Assembly (NCBI RefSeq): GCF_040958095.1
Contig: NC_091185.1
Location: 13,099,952-13,163,951 of the forward strand
Direction of reading: 5' to 3'
Origin: Procambarus clarkii
Taxonomy: Eukaryota; Arthropoda; Malacostraca; Decapoda; Cambaridae
DNA length: 64,000 bases
The first letter of the stretch is position 1. Each line of letters starts with the position of its first letter. Positions 11,946-23,479 of this stretch are shown here, piece by piece. The notes under the pieces were generated by a model. It was not told the DNA's origin and did not search any database. It saw only the letters and a list, made by a program, of their open reading frames with translations. A program made the translations under genes and the position numbers.

Positions 11946-13330
11946 GTTCAAGAGAGTGATGAAGTTTCTCCTCCGGTTTTGGTGACCACCCGTGCACAAG
12001 CTGCACGACCACAGCCAGCTGACTCTACTGCTACCGCTGTCCCTCAAGACCCTCAGAAACTACCCCCGAATCTTACCACGTTGGAGTTCCGTAAGTTACA
12101 GAGGGAAGATCTTACCTTGACACCATTATTCTTCCAGGCTGAGACTCAACCTGACAGTATTCCTGGGTTCTTTCTAGAGAACGAGTTGCTCTACCGCAGA
12201 TACAGACCCAGTAAACTGAAGGAGGAGGACGATTGGGCCAACGTCGAACCAACTAGTGATTCCTGCCAGCCTGCGGCCCACTATTCTACACCTGGCCCAC
12301 GGAGCACTCTCGAACTACGGTTTTAACAAGACCTACCACGGAATCCGTCAAGACTACTACTGGCCAGGTATGGTAAATAGCGTCAAACAGTACGTCAAAC
12401 AGTGTCATACATGTCAGATGGCAGGTAAACCGAACATCTCTATCCCCAGAGCACCACTGACACCCATCCAGGTGCCTGCGGAACCTTTCCACAGACTTAT
12501 TATAGACTGTGTGGGTACTTTACCTCGGACCAGTTCTGGCAACGCCTATATACTAACCATCCTGTGTCCTACCACCAGATTCCCCATAGCAGTTCCAGTA
12601 AAGAACATTACGGTTGCTACTGTGGTGAAACACTTATTGAAGATCTTCACCCAGTATGGATTTCCAAGGGAGGTTCAGAGCGACTGTGGCACCAGCTTCA
12701 CCAGTGATCTCTTCAAGAGGACACTGGAAGAGTTCAACATCACACAGGTATTTTCCAGCCCCTATCATCCTGCTTCACAGGGTTCTCTTGAGCGTAGTCA
12801 TCAGACTATTAAAGCACTCCTGAAGAAGTTTTGCAATGAAACCTCTAAGGATTGGGATAAACAAATTGATATCATTATGTGTATATTTAGAAGTCTTCCC
12901 AATGAGTCTCTAGGAGTATCTCCTTATGAGATGCTCTACGGACGTAAGTGCCGTACTCCTCTCAAAGCTTTTAAAGACTCTCTACGTGATGCCACCTTCA
13001 GTGAGCATCAGAATGTGCCCCAGTTTCTTCAAAACCTACAACACATTCTAGAGAGGGTGCATAACTTTGCTAAGGATAATCTATTGAAAGCACAGGAGAG
13101 GATGAAGACTCATTACGACCAGAACAGCAAAGTAAGGAAATTTAAACTGGGAGACTTCGTGTTGGCCTATTTCCCTATCCCAGGTTCTCCTTGCAAAACA
13201 GGTTTCAGGACCCTACCGCATCAAGGAGTGAAACAACCACAACTACGTTCAAGAGACTCCAGATAGCGGCGGAAGACCCAGTTATGCCACGTCAACCTCC
13301 TGAAGCTATATAACGGTACTCCTCCCACTG
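11946..13330 (+). pseudogene. Integrase of the Gmr1-like element
   Basis: The frame after the gag TAG stays open to 12,326. A shift at about 12,250 leads into the 336-residue frame 12,256-13,266. It has the HHCC-type N-terminal domain (LAHGALSNYGFNKTYHG, DYYWPGM, CHTCQMAGK) and a core with all three acidic residues: the Asp of LIIDCVGTLP, the Asp of VQSDCGTSF and the Glu of SQGSLERSH, the last two separated by 35 residues as expected for D,D-35-E. After a further shift near 13,266, TQLCHVNLLKLYNG gives the usual post-integrase tail. The catalytic core looks sound; the frame around it is broken. Confidence 0.85.
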
Positions 13331-13399
13331 TGTTAATAGCATATTCTACCTTTAAAGTTCCATACATCCACAGTGAGACCTTCCCTGCTTCTCCTCCCG

Positions 13400-13956
13400 A
13401 AGCACTGACACTGAGTCAGCGCTTTCCAATTCGGAAATCCTCCCTGATCTACATAACTATTTTCAGGACCATAATAGTTCTCCTTTGCCATATTCTAATC
13501 CTATTCTCGCCTCGCCAAATATCACGAAGCCTTTCATCCTCCATGTCGACGCCAGTGGTACCGGCATCGGGGGTGACCTAATACAACAACGAGGCAAGGA
13601 GAATCTACCTGTTAGCGACCACAGCTACAAGGAACTACAGCACAATCGACAGGGAGCTACTCGTCGTCCTGAACTTGCAGCACTTCAAACAATGCCTGAA
13701 AAGTGCTCGGTCTACCACCATCAACACGGACCACAACACCCTACACTTCCTGCAGCAAGCCCAATTCAACACTCAACGTCTTCTACAATGGGCTTGATAT
13801 CTGCAGAAATTCAACCTGGAGATCTCTACATCAAGGGGTCTGACAACATCATACCCGACACCCTCTCCAGAGTCTATGAAGTAGAGGCAACTCCACCTAT
13901 CACTCTACCACATGAAGACGTAACTTCTTCCGGAACCGCAGGCTTCGGGGGAGAGT
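13400..13956 (+). pseudogene. RNase H remnant following an RT deletion (Gmr1-like element)
   Basis: An open frame reads SNSEILPDLHNYFQDH, the usual sequence just before RT, and then passes within a few residues to NPILASPNITKPFILHVDAS, the start of RNase H. The whole RT (normally some 200 residues or more) is therefore missing. A frameshift near 13,620 moves the rest of RNase H into another frame (YSTIDRELLVVLNLQHFKQC, then TINTDHNTLHFLQQAQFNTQ), and a return shift gives YIKGSDNIIPDTLSRV. The deletion junction is near 13,480-13,495. Confidence 0.75.
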
Positions 13957-14661
13957 TGTGACGATAATCTCTTTCAAGAGAGATTGGGCCTGCTCTTCCC
14001 TATATCATTTACGTCATTCTACAAGTACAAGAAGCTATATTAAAGATACGTCCACCAGTATCACAAAACGTTTTGCCCAGGAAGCAAAGCGTACCTTGCA
14101 CCACCCGACACGCTGGCTCTCCACCTGTCGTCAACGAGCAAACTACCCATTCTCCGCCTGCCTGCTCCTGATTGGCTGGTGTATCGCCGACAGCACACCT
14201 GCACTCACGCCCTCTACCTGAGTCGACGTCTGGGCCAGCTCACGCCGTCCTCAGAATATCTTTGTGCTCTTAGACGTTGACATCTCTCTCTGGTAGACTA
14301 AGCCCTGGCTGTCATGTACTAAGGGAGGTGGCAGCTCTAGCCAATATTCTCAGCACCTGATTATTATTATTGTCTTGCACATTATTTTGTTTTAGAGTAA
14401 ATTTCACATCTATTAATTATTCATGTTGTTTGTTTGTTGACTTGTTTTGAATTTACGTAAGCCAAGGGATTGTCCTTTGTTCATATCTTGTTTTCTAAAG
14501 TAATTAAATTTCATTGTTTATATTTTGTGTTTTGCGTGTCTTCCCATTACCTTACCACAGACAAACAGGCAAGCAGTCTCTTTTTTTGTGTAAGAGTGAC
14601 AAGGCATTGCCACCTGCCATTGGAGGACTGCCGAACATCAACACTCCAACACTTTACCGTC

Positions 14662-14664
<3 letters not shown>
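13957..14664 (+). repeat. 3' LTR of the Gmr1-like element
   Basis: Begins TGTGACGATAATC right after a GGGGGAGAG purine tract and ends ACCGTCACA, directly followed by TA repeat. Confidence 0.9.
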
Positions 14665-14753
<89 letters not shown>

Positions 14754-14758
14754 ATATA
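14665..14758. repeat. (TA)n tract, right half
   Basis: About 94 bases of TA repeat; the continuation of the tract split by the Gmr1-like insertion. Confidence 0.85.
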
Positions 14759-15062
14759 CTCCATTATTTACGGCTGTCAGCAGACTGTCCACATTATAGC
14801 CTAAACTCTATTAATTATTATTAATATTTTCTACAAGTACTTCATGTATAAAGGGGCCTTAGTGGGTCATAGCCAATTGCCCACAACCCTCAGACCTATA
14901 CCTAACTCTGAGGTAAGAATTTTTAGGTCACCAGGAGCAACTGCTCACAATTTTTATAATAATCCAATATTAACACCTCGTTAGAATAGCCTCTCCATCT
15001 AACCATAATATATTTAGGTGGTAATGATATTGTCAAAGTTCTCACCCCTTCCTACCTTATAT
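14759..15062 (+). pseudogene. Pao-2 leader with SGNH-hydrolase-like frame, N-terminal part
   Basis: The segment opens with GCTGTCAGCAGACTGTCCA at 14,769, shared with the Pao-1 leader at 18,300, which ties it to a Pao-type element. A 46-codon frame from ATG at 14,844 reads ALVGHSQLP, resembling block I of SGNH/GDSL hydrolases (usually GDSQ; here Asp is His but the Ser remains), then VRIFRSPGATAHNF. After a shift near 14,980 the sequence gives LTIIYLGGNDI, a clear block III (GxND). The frame is cut at 15,062 by segment X and resumes at 31,611. Family identity rests on blocks I, III and, further on, block V (DGVH at 38,181). The frame is decayed and its role in the element is unknown. Confidence 0.55.
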
Positions 15063-16514
15063 TGTTGGTGCCGCTCCCATGGGACTTCGCCCTTCTGTAC
15101 CTGGCACCACTGCTCGCCCGGGGCTCCCCAGTCTACCAAGGGCTGGCCTTATACACCCCTTGCGAGTTGAGGGGTTCAAGCCCACCTGTCTCACAGCTGA
15201 ACCTGCCAGTCTTGACATTGGGATACTCTTAGATATCTAGTCTATTCAAGGTCGCTAGCTGGGTGTTTATGCTCATGTCCCAGCAACACAATGGTGTCAT
15301 TAGTTATCTTAAATCAAGGATGCAATCTCATGTGCAATGTAAGGTGACATAAATGGTTTCACTCAAAATAGCCTAGAGAATGGAGTCTCACTCATACACA
15401 TTGGTAAGATTAAAAGTTTACTGAAGAAAACATATAAACTTGCACAAGGAAATAATATATTTGTGGAATTGTCCGATGGTGGCAACACTACTCTCGTCGC
15501 ACCTCTGGCAACACAATCAGCTGATTGGGTTCAATTGTCAGATGGAGGGCACACACCTCTGGCAACACGATGAACTGGATGATTCAAAGTTCGTTTCTGG
15601 CTTCTTGAAAACCAGCCACTACTTCCAGATACACTAACATTACCGCATCTACATATTTATGTTCACACCACCAACTCATGCCTACATGAGCTCCTTGGCT
15701 CCAAGCCTAACTTTCTGTCACATAGACAATAAATGGTAACAAGAAAATGTTTACGATATACAGAATATTCTAGCTCACCTAGATCAAAAGGGCAAAGAAA
15801 GGGATAATTATCTACCTTACTTCATTCCGTTACGAAGCCGACTCATCCTCTGGCAAGGGATTACAGGGTTTCCTGGCCCTGGCATCTGGTCTTCCATTGA
15901 CCAGTATCCCACACACACAAGTTCCTCAGTCGTCCTTGTAGTAGCGCGTCTTCTCCATCCTCACACCCGGCAGGCACAGTCCTGCTCTGCCTCTTCTTAG
16001 GGGTACTGGAGTCAGGTACCTGTTCCGTCATCCTCTTCCTCCTCTCACTGCATTGTAGACACAACTTGCAGGCCAGAACAGCTTTCCCCTCTCCTCACTT
16101 CCAGTAGACTTTGCCCGGCCGTCGCTATTCACTTGAAATGTAGAACGTGGTCCGCTGGGCGTCCCAGACGTCCCCAGCCCAACGTTCATTCCTGCTGCAG
16201 ACTCTTGATAATAAAGCTCATGACTCTCTATCCCGACCAATCCTTCCTTCTTGGTGCTAGACGGGAGTTGGATTGACTTCCCTGAATGTCTGCAGTATTA
16301 AAGCAAAGCTTACATCCACTGGTAGGGGCTCTCTAGTCTCTAGATCAGGAGCTCACTAGAGCGCGCCCACACTCTGTGACGGTCCGTGACGTACTCTGCC
16401 CGCCCGGGCACCAGCCGCCTCAGTAGCCCTCCGCCTCATGACGTCACACCGCCCAAGGGCTCTCGTCATTGGTCACTTCCGGCACGTGACCCTACCTGGC
16501 CAATCAGGTGCCCC
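15063..16514. other. Segment X: inserted CpG-rich sequence, unclassified
   Basis: This interrupts the SGNH-like frame, so it is an insertion. The left edge is TGTTGGTGCC. No coding motif is recognisable: the short frames at 15,440-15,637, 15,861-16,064 and 16,028-16,240 look random. The right end becomes CpG-rich and promoter-like. The segment appears to continue after Pao-1 at 31,402, so Pao-1 landed inside it. Confidence 0.45.
16370..16514. promoter_or_regulatory. Cluster of promoter-type motifs at the right end of segment X
   Basis: Within about 75 bases there are TGACGTCA (CRE type, 16,439), CATTGG (inverted CCAAT, 16,467), CTTCCGG (ETS type, 16,476), CACGTG (E-box, 16,483) and GGCCAATCAG (CCAAT, 16,499). 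Across the Pao-1 insertion, at 31,411, is TTTGGCGGGAAA (E2F type) and then GCCATCTTG (YY1 type). The density suggests a CpG promoter split by Pao-1. Function is inferred from motifs only. Confidence 0.4.
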
Positions 16515-18142
16515 TGTTGGAATTTCCATCACTAACAAACTACTATTGTATTATAATACATCATCATCATTATATACTAACTACAGTAGTTATTAATTTC
16601 ACTAACGGTAGTGTCAACATAAATTAACCATTTCATCTGCGTATTAGTGCTAGAATTCTCATGAAATCGAGTAGCAAAATTGCGTCAGATAATGTCTAGT
16701 TAGACACGTTTATTACCAATGTGTTAGAAAATGGAATGTGGTTCTCTAAAATTATCAGTATTCCGTGTAATAATTAATTACGGATAATATGACTCCCGAT
16801 AATCTAAAACCGAGAGTTATTAACTGAAATTATTATCAAGTAGCAGTTTTATCTGTTACGTACGAATGCTATGGAAAGAAATAAAAAATCTTCTCATTTC
16901 TCGTTTAAACACCATTAAACGAGAATATGATAATATTTAAGTCCCTATAATTGCAACCCAGTTCTCATTAACGTATACCATCCATAATTACGCGGAAAAT
17001 AATTATCTGTGATTAATAATTTCTGTGGTGAATGCAAGAGACGGGTTGAGGGAAGGCGGAGACGCCATTGGACACGAGGCATCCTTGCGTGAAGAGTACG
17101 AGACACGTGGTAGTGACTGGGAGTTTTTATCGACAAGAATTACGTTTATACCCGTTTAATAGTCAACAATTACCTATTCACGTGTTCTATAGTGCCCAGC
17201 CAGTTAATAACGCGTCAACAATTGAAGCCACGGCCCGTAATTACACATACACAGCAGTGGACGTTTGGGACTGGCTGACGCGGTTTCGCAGACCTTAGTA
17301 TTTGATACGTTTGTGTTAAGTATACCATTCTCGTTTGATGCATCATACTAGATTGTATATTTGTGGGTAGTCTGTCGTTATACAGCATGGGATACCTAAT
17401 ACACAAAGTTAGTTTATTTTCAACAATTCTCCGTTTTCATGATATTTGAAATAATTCGTAGCCTAATCAAATGCTACTTAAATTTCTCTGATTTCAGCGT
17501 GTATACGAGGAGTCTACAAGTTGTTTCTCATCATTCGTGATATTCACCTCGGGTTCTTTCTTTATTGGGATCCTGTGACCACGAGGACGAATGACGAAAT
17601 GGTGTTACAGAAATCGTCTTACAGATAAGACATTTATTTCGTACAAATTTATCTAATATTATTACTGATTTCCATATAATTCATATAGGATCTTTATAGT
17701 GAATAAATTATTGCCAGAAATGATGATTTGGTAATTAATGTGTTTGCTTTGACTGTTGCTCAGTATTTCATAATCTTTAATATTCATAATTTGAGTTATC
17801 ATATCTTTGAATCTATTGTAGTTTAGATTTACTATGTTACTAACTCAACAATGAACTAGTGACTAACCACATTGGTTCCTAGATATATATGAACTTCTAG
17901 AAATACCCCCCCAATGTTAATATTTGAGGTTTTGACTTTAATTAATTAATAATACAGTCTATTCATTATTTTCAAGTGATAATTCATTTAATTAGTTTCC
18001 ATAGACACTGGTTCTCTAGTGTCATTCTAATGATCACTATTATTCGTTTTCCCTCTTTTCTCAAAAATGGGTGGTCCTTCGATTTATTTAAATACAATAA
18101 TCAAATAATTGAATATATGAGTAAAGCCCCAGAAATCCTATA
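16515..18142 (+). repeat. 5' LTR of Pao-1
   Basis: 1.63-kb repeat, almost colinear with 23,480-24,742 and 31,045-31,401. The two LTRs differ by scattered substitutions and small indels. Its last bases are mutated (CTATA where the 3' copy has CTACA). Confidence 0.9.
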
Positions 18143-18161
18143 TTTTGGTCCTTATCGAACC

Positions 18162-18162
<1 letters not shown>
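18143..18162 (+). other. Primer binding site of Pao-1
   Basis: TGGTCCTTATCGAACC follows the 5' LTR by two or three bases. It begins TGG, as expected for complementarity to a tRNA CCA end. The donor tRNA cannot be assigned by eye. Confidence 0.6.

Positions 18163-18232
<70 letters not shown>
18163..18232. repeat. (TA)n tract in the Pao-1 leader
   Basis: About 70 bases of TA repeat, at the same position relative to PBS and leader as the TA tract of Pao-2 that received the Gmr1-like element. Confidence 0.85.
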
Positions 18233-19150
18233 TAATTAATCACTAACACGAATGATGTGTTAACCATTATTGGGCTATACAAATATTTCAATTTACTGCT
18301 GTCAGCAGACTGTCCATTATAGCCTAAATTCATTCCATAATTACTGATTCACTCAAGTCAGTGAATTCATTAACATTTTAGGATCCAGTATTCTAATATT
18401 AAATTACTGATCCCATACTAATTAATCATTACTAACCCTTATAACATTATATTCCACAATTAGGAAGTACATTCAGGTGTTAAATATTATTTACGGCAGT
18501 AGAATACTTGCCAAACACAATTAATACTCTTGTGCTCATTTAATTTCTAATACACATAATTTCTACCAGTGTATATATTATATAAAATTACAAAATCAAA
18601 AACATAGCACTATTTACACATTATTGCACCATATTTATTGTAGTTATTATGCCAACCCAACAGAGGTAGGATATTTTAGACTGACACGGTACTAAGATTG
18701 TACAAATTCTGTCTACACCATTAGCTGCATTAATAGGTAGGGATTATTACCTAACTAGTACTGTTAGACAGTGCTGTGCATTATTAATTTAGGCAGTGCT
18801 GACTCTAATGTGTGGGATTAACCATTTATTGTGTAATTATATTTTATTACATATTTCTATGTACATCTTTGAGTGTTACTGTAAGTTCACTACCCATCCA
18901 AGGCTGATTTTGAAGAGCTAAGCTAAGGAACACCTGTAGTGATACCAAGGCACCACTCAAATCTTAGCTGCTTATTATTAGGTAGGTAGCTAACCTCTAA
19001 ATGAGGTAAATTACAATCAGCCTGAAGAAAATATCAGGCTGTCAATAATTATACCTGCTCTACATAAAGGAGCAAGTACCATAGCTGTCCAAGTAGCTAT
19101 ATATAGTTTGTATAGTTTGAGCCCTATAAAAGCTCAAACTTACAGCCAGA
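18233..19150 (+). other. Pao-1 leader between TA tract and gag
   Basis: No reading frame. It contains the GCTGTCAGCAGACTGTCCA motif (18,300). From about 18,570 to 19,070 it is clearly homologous, with many substitutions, to 38,340-38,820 of Pao-2. Between these shared parts Pao-1 has about 0.27 kb without coding motifs where Pao-2 has the SGNH-like frame. Confidence 0.7.
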
Positions 19151-21340
19151 ATGGCTACTCCAGAAAAAACTGGAAGAATCTTGAGAGGTCTTCAAGATCA
19201 CCTGTCAAGACTACTTGACAAATGTGACAACTGTTTAGGAACTAACTCAGTTGACGTTTTCAGGCTAAAAATTTCCACAAAGGTGGCTAGCCAAAAATAT
19301 GACTATGTTAAGGTTATAATCGAGTCTTATAGGAACATACTCCTTGTCAGTAATACTGACCCAGACGAATTGCGTCTGATAGAATCTGATTTTGCCCACT
19401 ATGAAGATATCATTCAAGACAAGTTAGATCACTATAATAAAGTGCTTGCGACACAAAATGTTCCTGAGTGGATAGAACATTTTTGTAGTAGACCTACACC
19501 CGAGCAAGCACCCAGCTCAGATGAAATACATGAGCTACCTCAAAATGAGGAGAATCCTCTAATCAATACTGATCACTACACAGGATCAACAACTGAAGTT
19601 CAACCTTCATTTTCTAACATCTCATCCAATACAACTTCACGTAATAATTTATTTACAGAGTCTGATCAATTTTCAAACAGCTCTTCTCAATATTCCCTGG
19701 ATTCTATAAATTCAATGCATGGGGCTACTGAATTAACTAGCTCCTCGCAGGAACCCAGAGAAACAAGTGAAGATGCAGATGAAACTCTTAGTGAAGCTGT
19801 AATAATCAGTGAATCTGAACCAGAAAATGATAAAGCTAAAGCTGCAGCAGTAGCCGAAGCTGTAATTAAAGCTGAGGCTAAGCAAGAAGCCTTGAGCAAT
19901 ACAAGTAATGATCATAATTACTCACACCAGCCTTCTAAAGCAAGTGCTAACAATGAGAAGACTGTTATAAACCCTGTACACTAATTACTAGATTTGTCTC
20001 CACCAGAACAATCAGTTGACTCTTTACAAGCCTTTAGTTTTCAGCTTGAGTCACTGTTAAATTCCTTCAGTAAAGAGGTGGATTACCCAACTGCTGAGTG
20101 GATGACTAAAATTATCATCCAGAGAAAATTGTCTGGTGACACACTCAATAAATTATATGTATACCAGAATGGTAATGTTCTGTCAATGCAGGATATATTT
20201 ACAGGTTTGCGCAATATAAGCAATCATTCAGCAAACCAGGCACTTAATGCCTCCTCTGAATGCACCGAAACTGTACCCTCATCAGTTTCCTTACCTGGAA
20301 CTCCTAAAGTGACACTGTCACCAGGTAACAAGGGTACTAATAATCGATATAATAACAGTAAGTTAAACACTGAATCATCAGTAAGGCCCAAGAGCCCCAC
20401 AGGTGCTCCTAAGAGACCTAATAGTCCAAAGAGCACTCCCAAAAGCCCAGTAATTGCTCCCCAGAGTACACCAAGTACTCACAAGAGAATAAATAACAAG
20501 CAAATGCAAGCAGCAAAACCTTCACAACCTGCAGGTACTGTTTTACCTAAACCGGTAACCCCTAAACGAGCTGTAGGATGGGGAATGTGCTTGTTTTGCA
20601 ATCAAAAACATTCTCTGTACAAATGTACTAATTACCCTAATAGAGACACAAGAGTCAGACGACTCAAACAGTTACACAAATGTACTAGGTGTCTCAAATC
20701 ACATAATGTTAATAGCTGTGACACCCCACTGAACACCTGCAATAGGTGTAGAAGGGACAAGCATCATGCTGCACTGTGCAAATTTGTCAAGACAAATTAT
20801 GTCAATCCTAGAATAGGACGTATAGAATCTACAACAGTACAGTGCTGCAAGGTGCGAGATGTGTACAACGTAATTTCACAAGCATCTCAAGTGGATGCTG
20901 CTTTGCCCACTGCCCAACTTCAAGTAAAGAACAAAGGAGCCAAGATCACCACTCGTGGATTATTTGATCAAGGATCCCAGAGAACTTTCATTACTCAGAA
21001 AGCGGCAGAGGCACTCAATTTACAACCAATCAGACAGGTAAAATTAAACCTGTCAGGGTTCATGATAAATCGAGGAACCCATGAATACTCAGTAGTTCAA
21101 CCGCTTGTACGACTAGGTAGTCATGTCAAGGCTATCCAAGCCATTGTTGTAGATCAAATACCTTTTGACCTAAATATTAAGGGTCTGGGTACACAGCCCA
21201 CTTCCTGCAGGAACGTGAAATTAATTTGGCTGACAACAAGTTAACGTCTGACCACCTTAACAATGTAAATGTACTAGTAGGAGCAGACTACTATTACCAG
21301 TTCATAACTGGACATGTTAAATGATTGGGCATGAATATGC
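19151..21340 (+). pseudogene. gag: Pao-1 gag and protease
   Basis: The frame starts at ATG 19,151 with an N-terminal helical region, then a long Ser/Thr/Asn/Glu-rich linker. A single in-frame TAA at 19,982-19,984 interrupts it, and the same frame continues to 21,244. The second half has a Pro/Ser/Thr-rich stretch, then the cysteine-rich array typical of Pao Gag (CLFCNQKHSLYKC, CTRCLKSHNVNSC, CNRCRRDKHHAALC, at about 20,590-20,780). A Pao-type protease follows: the catalytic-loop position reads FDQGSQRTFI where active members have D-S/T-G-S, so it is probably inactive. A frameshift at about 21,240 leads into VLVGADYYYQFITG, the C-terminal protease strand. Nothing resembling RT follows. Confidence 0.8.
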
Positions 21341-21648
21341 TCCAATCTGCAGGTGGCTACTTACTTACCGGTAAGGTTCTGAATGTGAACAAGCCTAGGC
21401 CTGCCAACAATAATAAATTAGTCAGCAATAAATCAATTCTCCAGCAGCAAGCTAAAATGAGAAACACAGCTGAGTAATAAACTCAGATTGAATGTAGTAC
21501 AATTAGTATTCGCCGAGATGTTTCATAGCTCTCAGTGGAAAACCAGTGGTCCGTACCTAAACAAGTACAAATCACAGCGACCAAGCCATTGAATCCACTG
21601 CAGACCTAGAATTATTCTCGACAAGTAATAATTGACCACACTCAGTCT

Positions 21649-21730
21649 CCCTAGGTAATTGATAATGTTAGGCTAGAGAATCTAGCACTCCCTAGGTAAT
21701 TAGCAATATTAGGCTAGAGAATCTAGCACT
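21649..21730. repeat. 41-bp direct duplication
   Basis: Two adjacent units, each running from CCTAGGTAATT to CTAGAGAATCTAGCACT, with a few substitutions between them. Confidence 0.75.
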
Positions 21731-22164
21731 CAATGCATCTAGCATTTCCTGAATTTAGCAATACTATGAAGTCATCAAGCAACTTCTATAATTATAAATT
21801 CACTGGGATCAAGGTCCAAAGTACCTGCGCTTGAGGTTTGCCAAGAAAACCTTATTAATTCAATGTTTTCTGCACTAAGAGTTAGTGAAAAATACTTGCA
21901 TCAATTTTTGTTTGAGCTGTTTTTCTTTTGTTTCTGCTTAATTATTGTCGGAGTGAAGCACGAACAAACTTGCAAACTTACCAATACGTAAGTGAATCTA
22001 CAGAGAACTAATAACCCGTGAAACGTTTAGGTTGGGAAAATGTTACATATTATCTCTGAATAGGATTAATCGTGGCAGTAATTAAATTTCCAGCAACCTT
22101 AGGTTTCCTTTTTGTTTAAAGCATTATCATTAAACCATCAGCATTGTTACTTAACATGCTTAAT

Positions 22165-22532
22165 GAGCTCAATATAGCTCACTTTTGAGTTAACGTAATA
22201 TTTGAGCACTCTAATGTTCCCCATGCTAAGACGAGCATTGCTCGCCATGACAATTGAACGCTACAATGCTCCACCTCGTTAATTCGAGTTCAATATAACT
22301 CACCCTGAGTTAGCGTAACAATTGAGCACTTTAATGTTCCTCCATGCTAATACGAGCACTGCTCGCCATGATAATTGAACGCTACAATACTCCACCTCGT
22401 TAGTTCGAGCTCAATATAGCTCCCTCTGTTAACGAGTTCAATATAGCTCACCATGTTAACGAGCTCAATACAACTCACAATGTTAACGAGCTCAATACAG
22501 CTCGCAATGTTAATTTGAGTACATTACTGCTC
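22165..22532. repeat. Hairpin ladder: 121-bp repeat (x2) merging into a 27-bp repeat (x5)
   Basis: The 16-base inverted repeat GAGCTCAATATAGCTC or a variant starts at 22,165, 22,286 and 22,407 (spacing 121) and again at 22,434, 22,461, 22,488 and 22,517 (spacing 27, 27 and 29). A second hairpin, GAGCATTGCTC or GAGCACTGCTC, sits at 22,233 and 22,354, also 121 apart. At least one variant (GAGTT...AACTC) keeps pairing through matched changes on both sides. Confidence 0.8.
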
Positions 22533-23479
22533 ACAATTTAGCTAGAGTAACTCTACTAAGAATTAGTAAGTAATCACAATTAGCTTAGTCCTCTACTTAG
22601 GTAGGTTAGAAATTTAAACAATTTATTTAGGTAGGTTTGGGGACTTTAGTTAGTGTCAACTGAGTACTAACCTAGTCTGTACTCACAATTAATTACAGTT
22701 GACTATACTTAAAGATACTGATTTAATAAACTTAATTTTCATTTAAAGGTTGAGGATGTATTAATGAGTTTACAGCGTCAAGCCTATGAGCTGCAATTCA
22801 ATTAGCTCATGAGTCAGAATGACTAGGCTACCGATCTCACTGTCGACTCAGAATCTTCCTTGATTTTAATAAACAAACCTTTTCAGTTCTCTTATATTAC
22901 ACTATTTTAGCTAGTTAACAACTTAGTTATACCATCAGTCAGAATGACTACTGCACAGCAGTGCATATTAAATAAAATGTCCTCATTTCATTTTGGGGTG
23001 ATCATGATGCTCCATGATGTTATTGTCTAGTAACTCAATAGTTACAAGTCATAGCGACCCTAGACAGTGACCTTATTGTAGTGTCAGAGTCTTCTTGATC
23101 TTGAATGACCCAATAATACTTTACTGTATAATAATGTAGAATACAACTTATACAATAATGTTATCAGTTCTTAGGAATTTTTTCTGAGTTTGCCTACAAT
23201 TCAATAACTACGTAATACACCATTACATGTCACTGCGACCCTAGTTGTTGAGTTTATTGTAAGCTTTAGAGAGTTCTTGATTGCAGATAACTTAATCATT
23301 TAATATTTCAATGTTTAATTCATGTCCCCATAATGACTTAGAGTATTATCTGTCTCTGACAGATTCGGGACATTTGTTACTAACGTACTAATTTATTAAT
23401 CCATAATATAACTTCGGAATGGGTGCGTCAGTACTCAGAACTGCGACCCGAGAATCCCCTACCCCCCCCCCCGGAGTTA

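Larger units (their letters stand above)
8634..14664 (+). mobile_element. Gmr1-like Ty3/Gypsy LTR retrotransposon lacking RT
   Basis: Flanking LTRs begin TGTGACGATAATC and end ACTTTACCGTCACA (720 and 708 bp). A purine-rich tract (GGGGGAGAG) lies just upstream of the 3' LTR and a possible PBS (TGGGGGCCTGTCC) starts at 9,359. The interior holds gag with a SCAN-like capsid and a CCHC knuckle, protease, integrase, then RNase H. Integrase upstream of RNase H is the order known for Gmr1-like Ty3 elements (PR-IN-RT-RH) and the reverse of ordinary Gypsy. The RT itself is missing. Both flanks are TA repeat, so the target duplication cannot be delimited. Confidence 0.85.
21341..23479 (+). other. Pao-1 non-coding interior replacing pol
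   Basis: No RT, RNase H or integrase motif in any frame. The stretch holds a duplicated 41-bp unit (21,649-21,730), a ladder of short hairpins (22,165-22,532), and several degenerate copies of a GCGACCCTAG-containing module (about 21,570, 22,830, 23,050, 23,230 and 23,440). A long C-run at about 23,462-23,472 leads to the 3' LTR. Confidence 0.65.
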
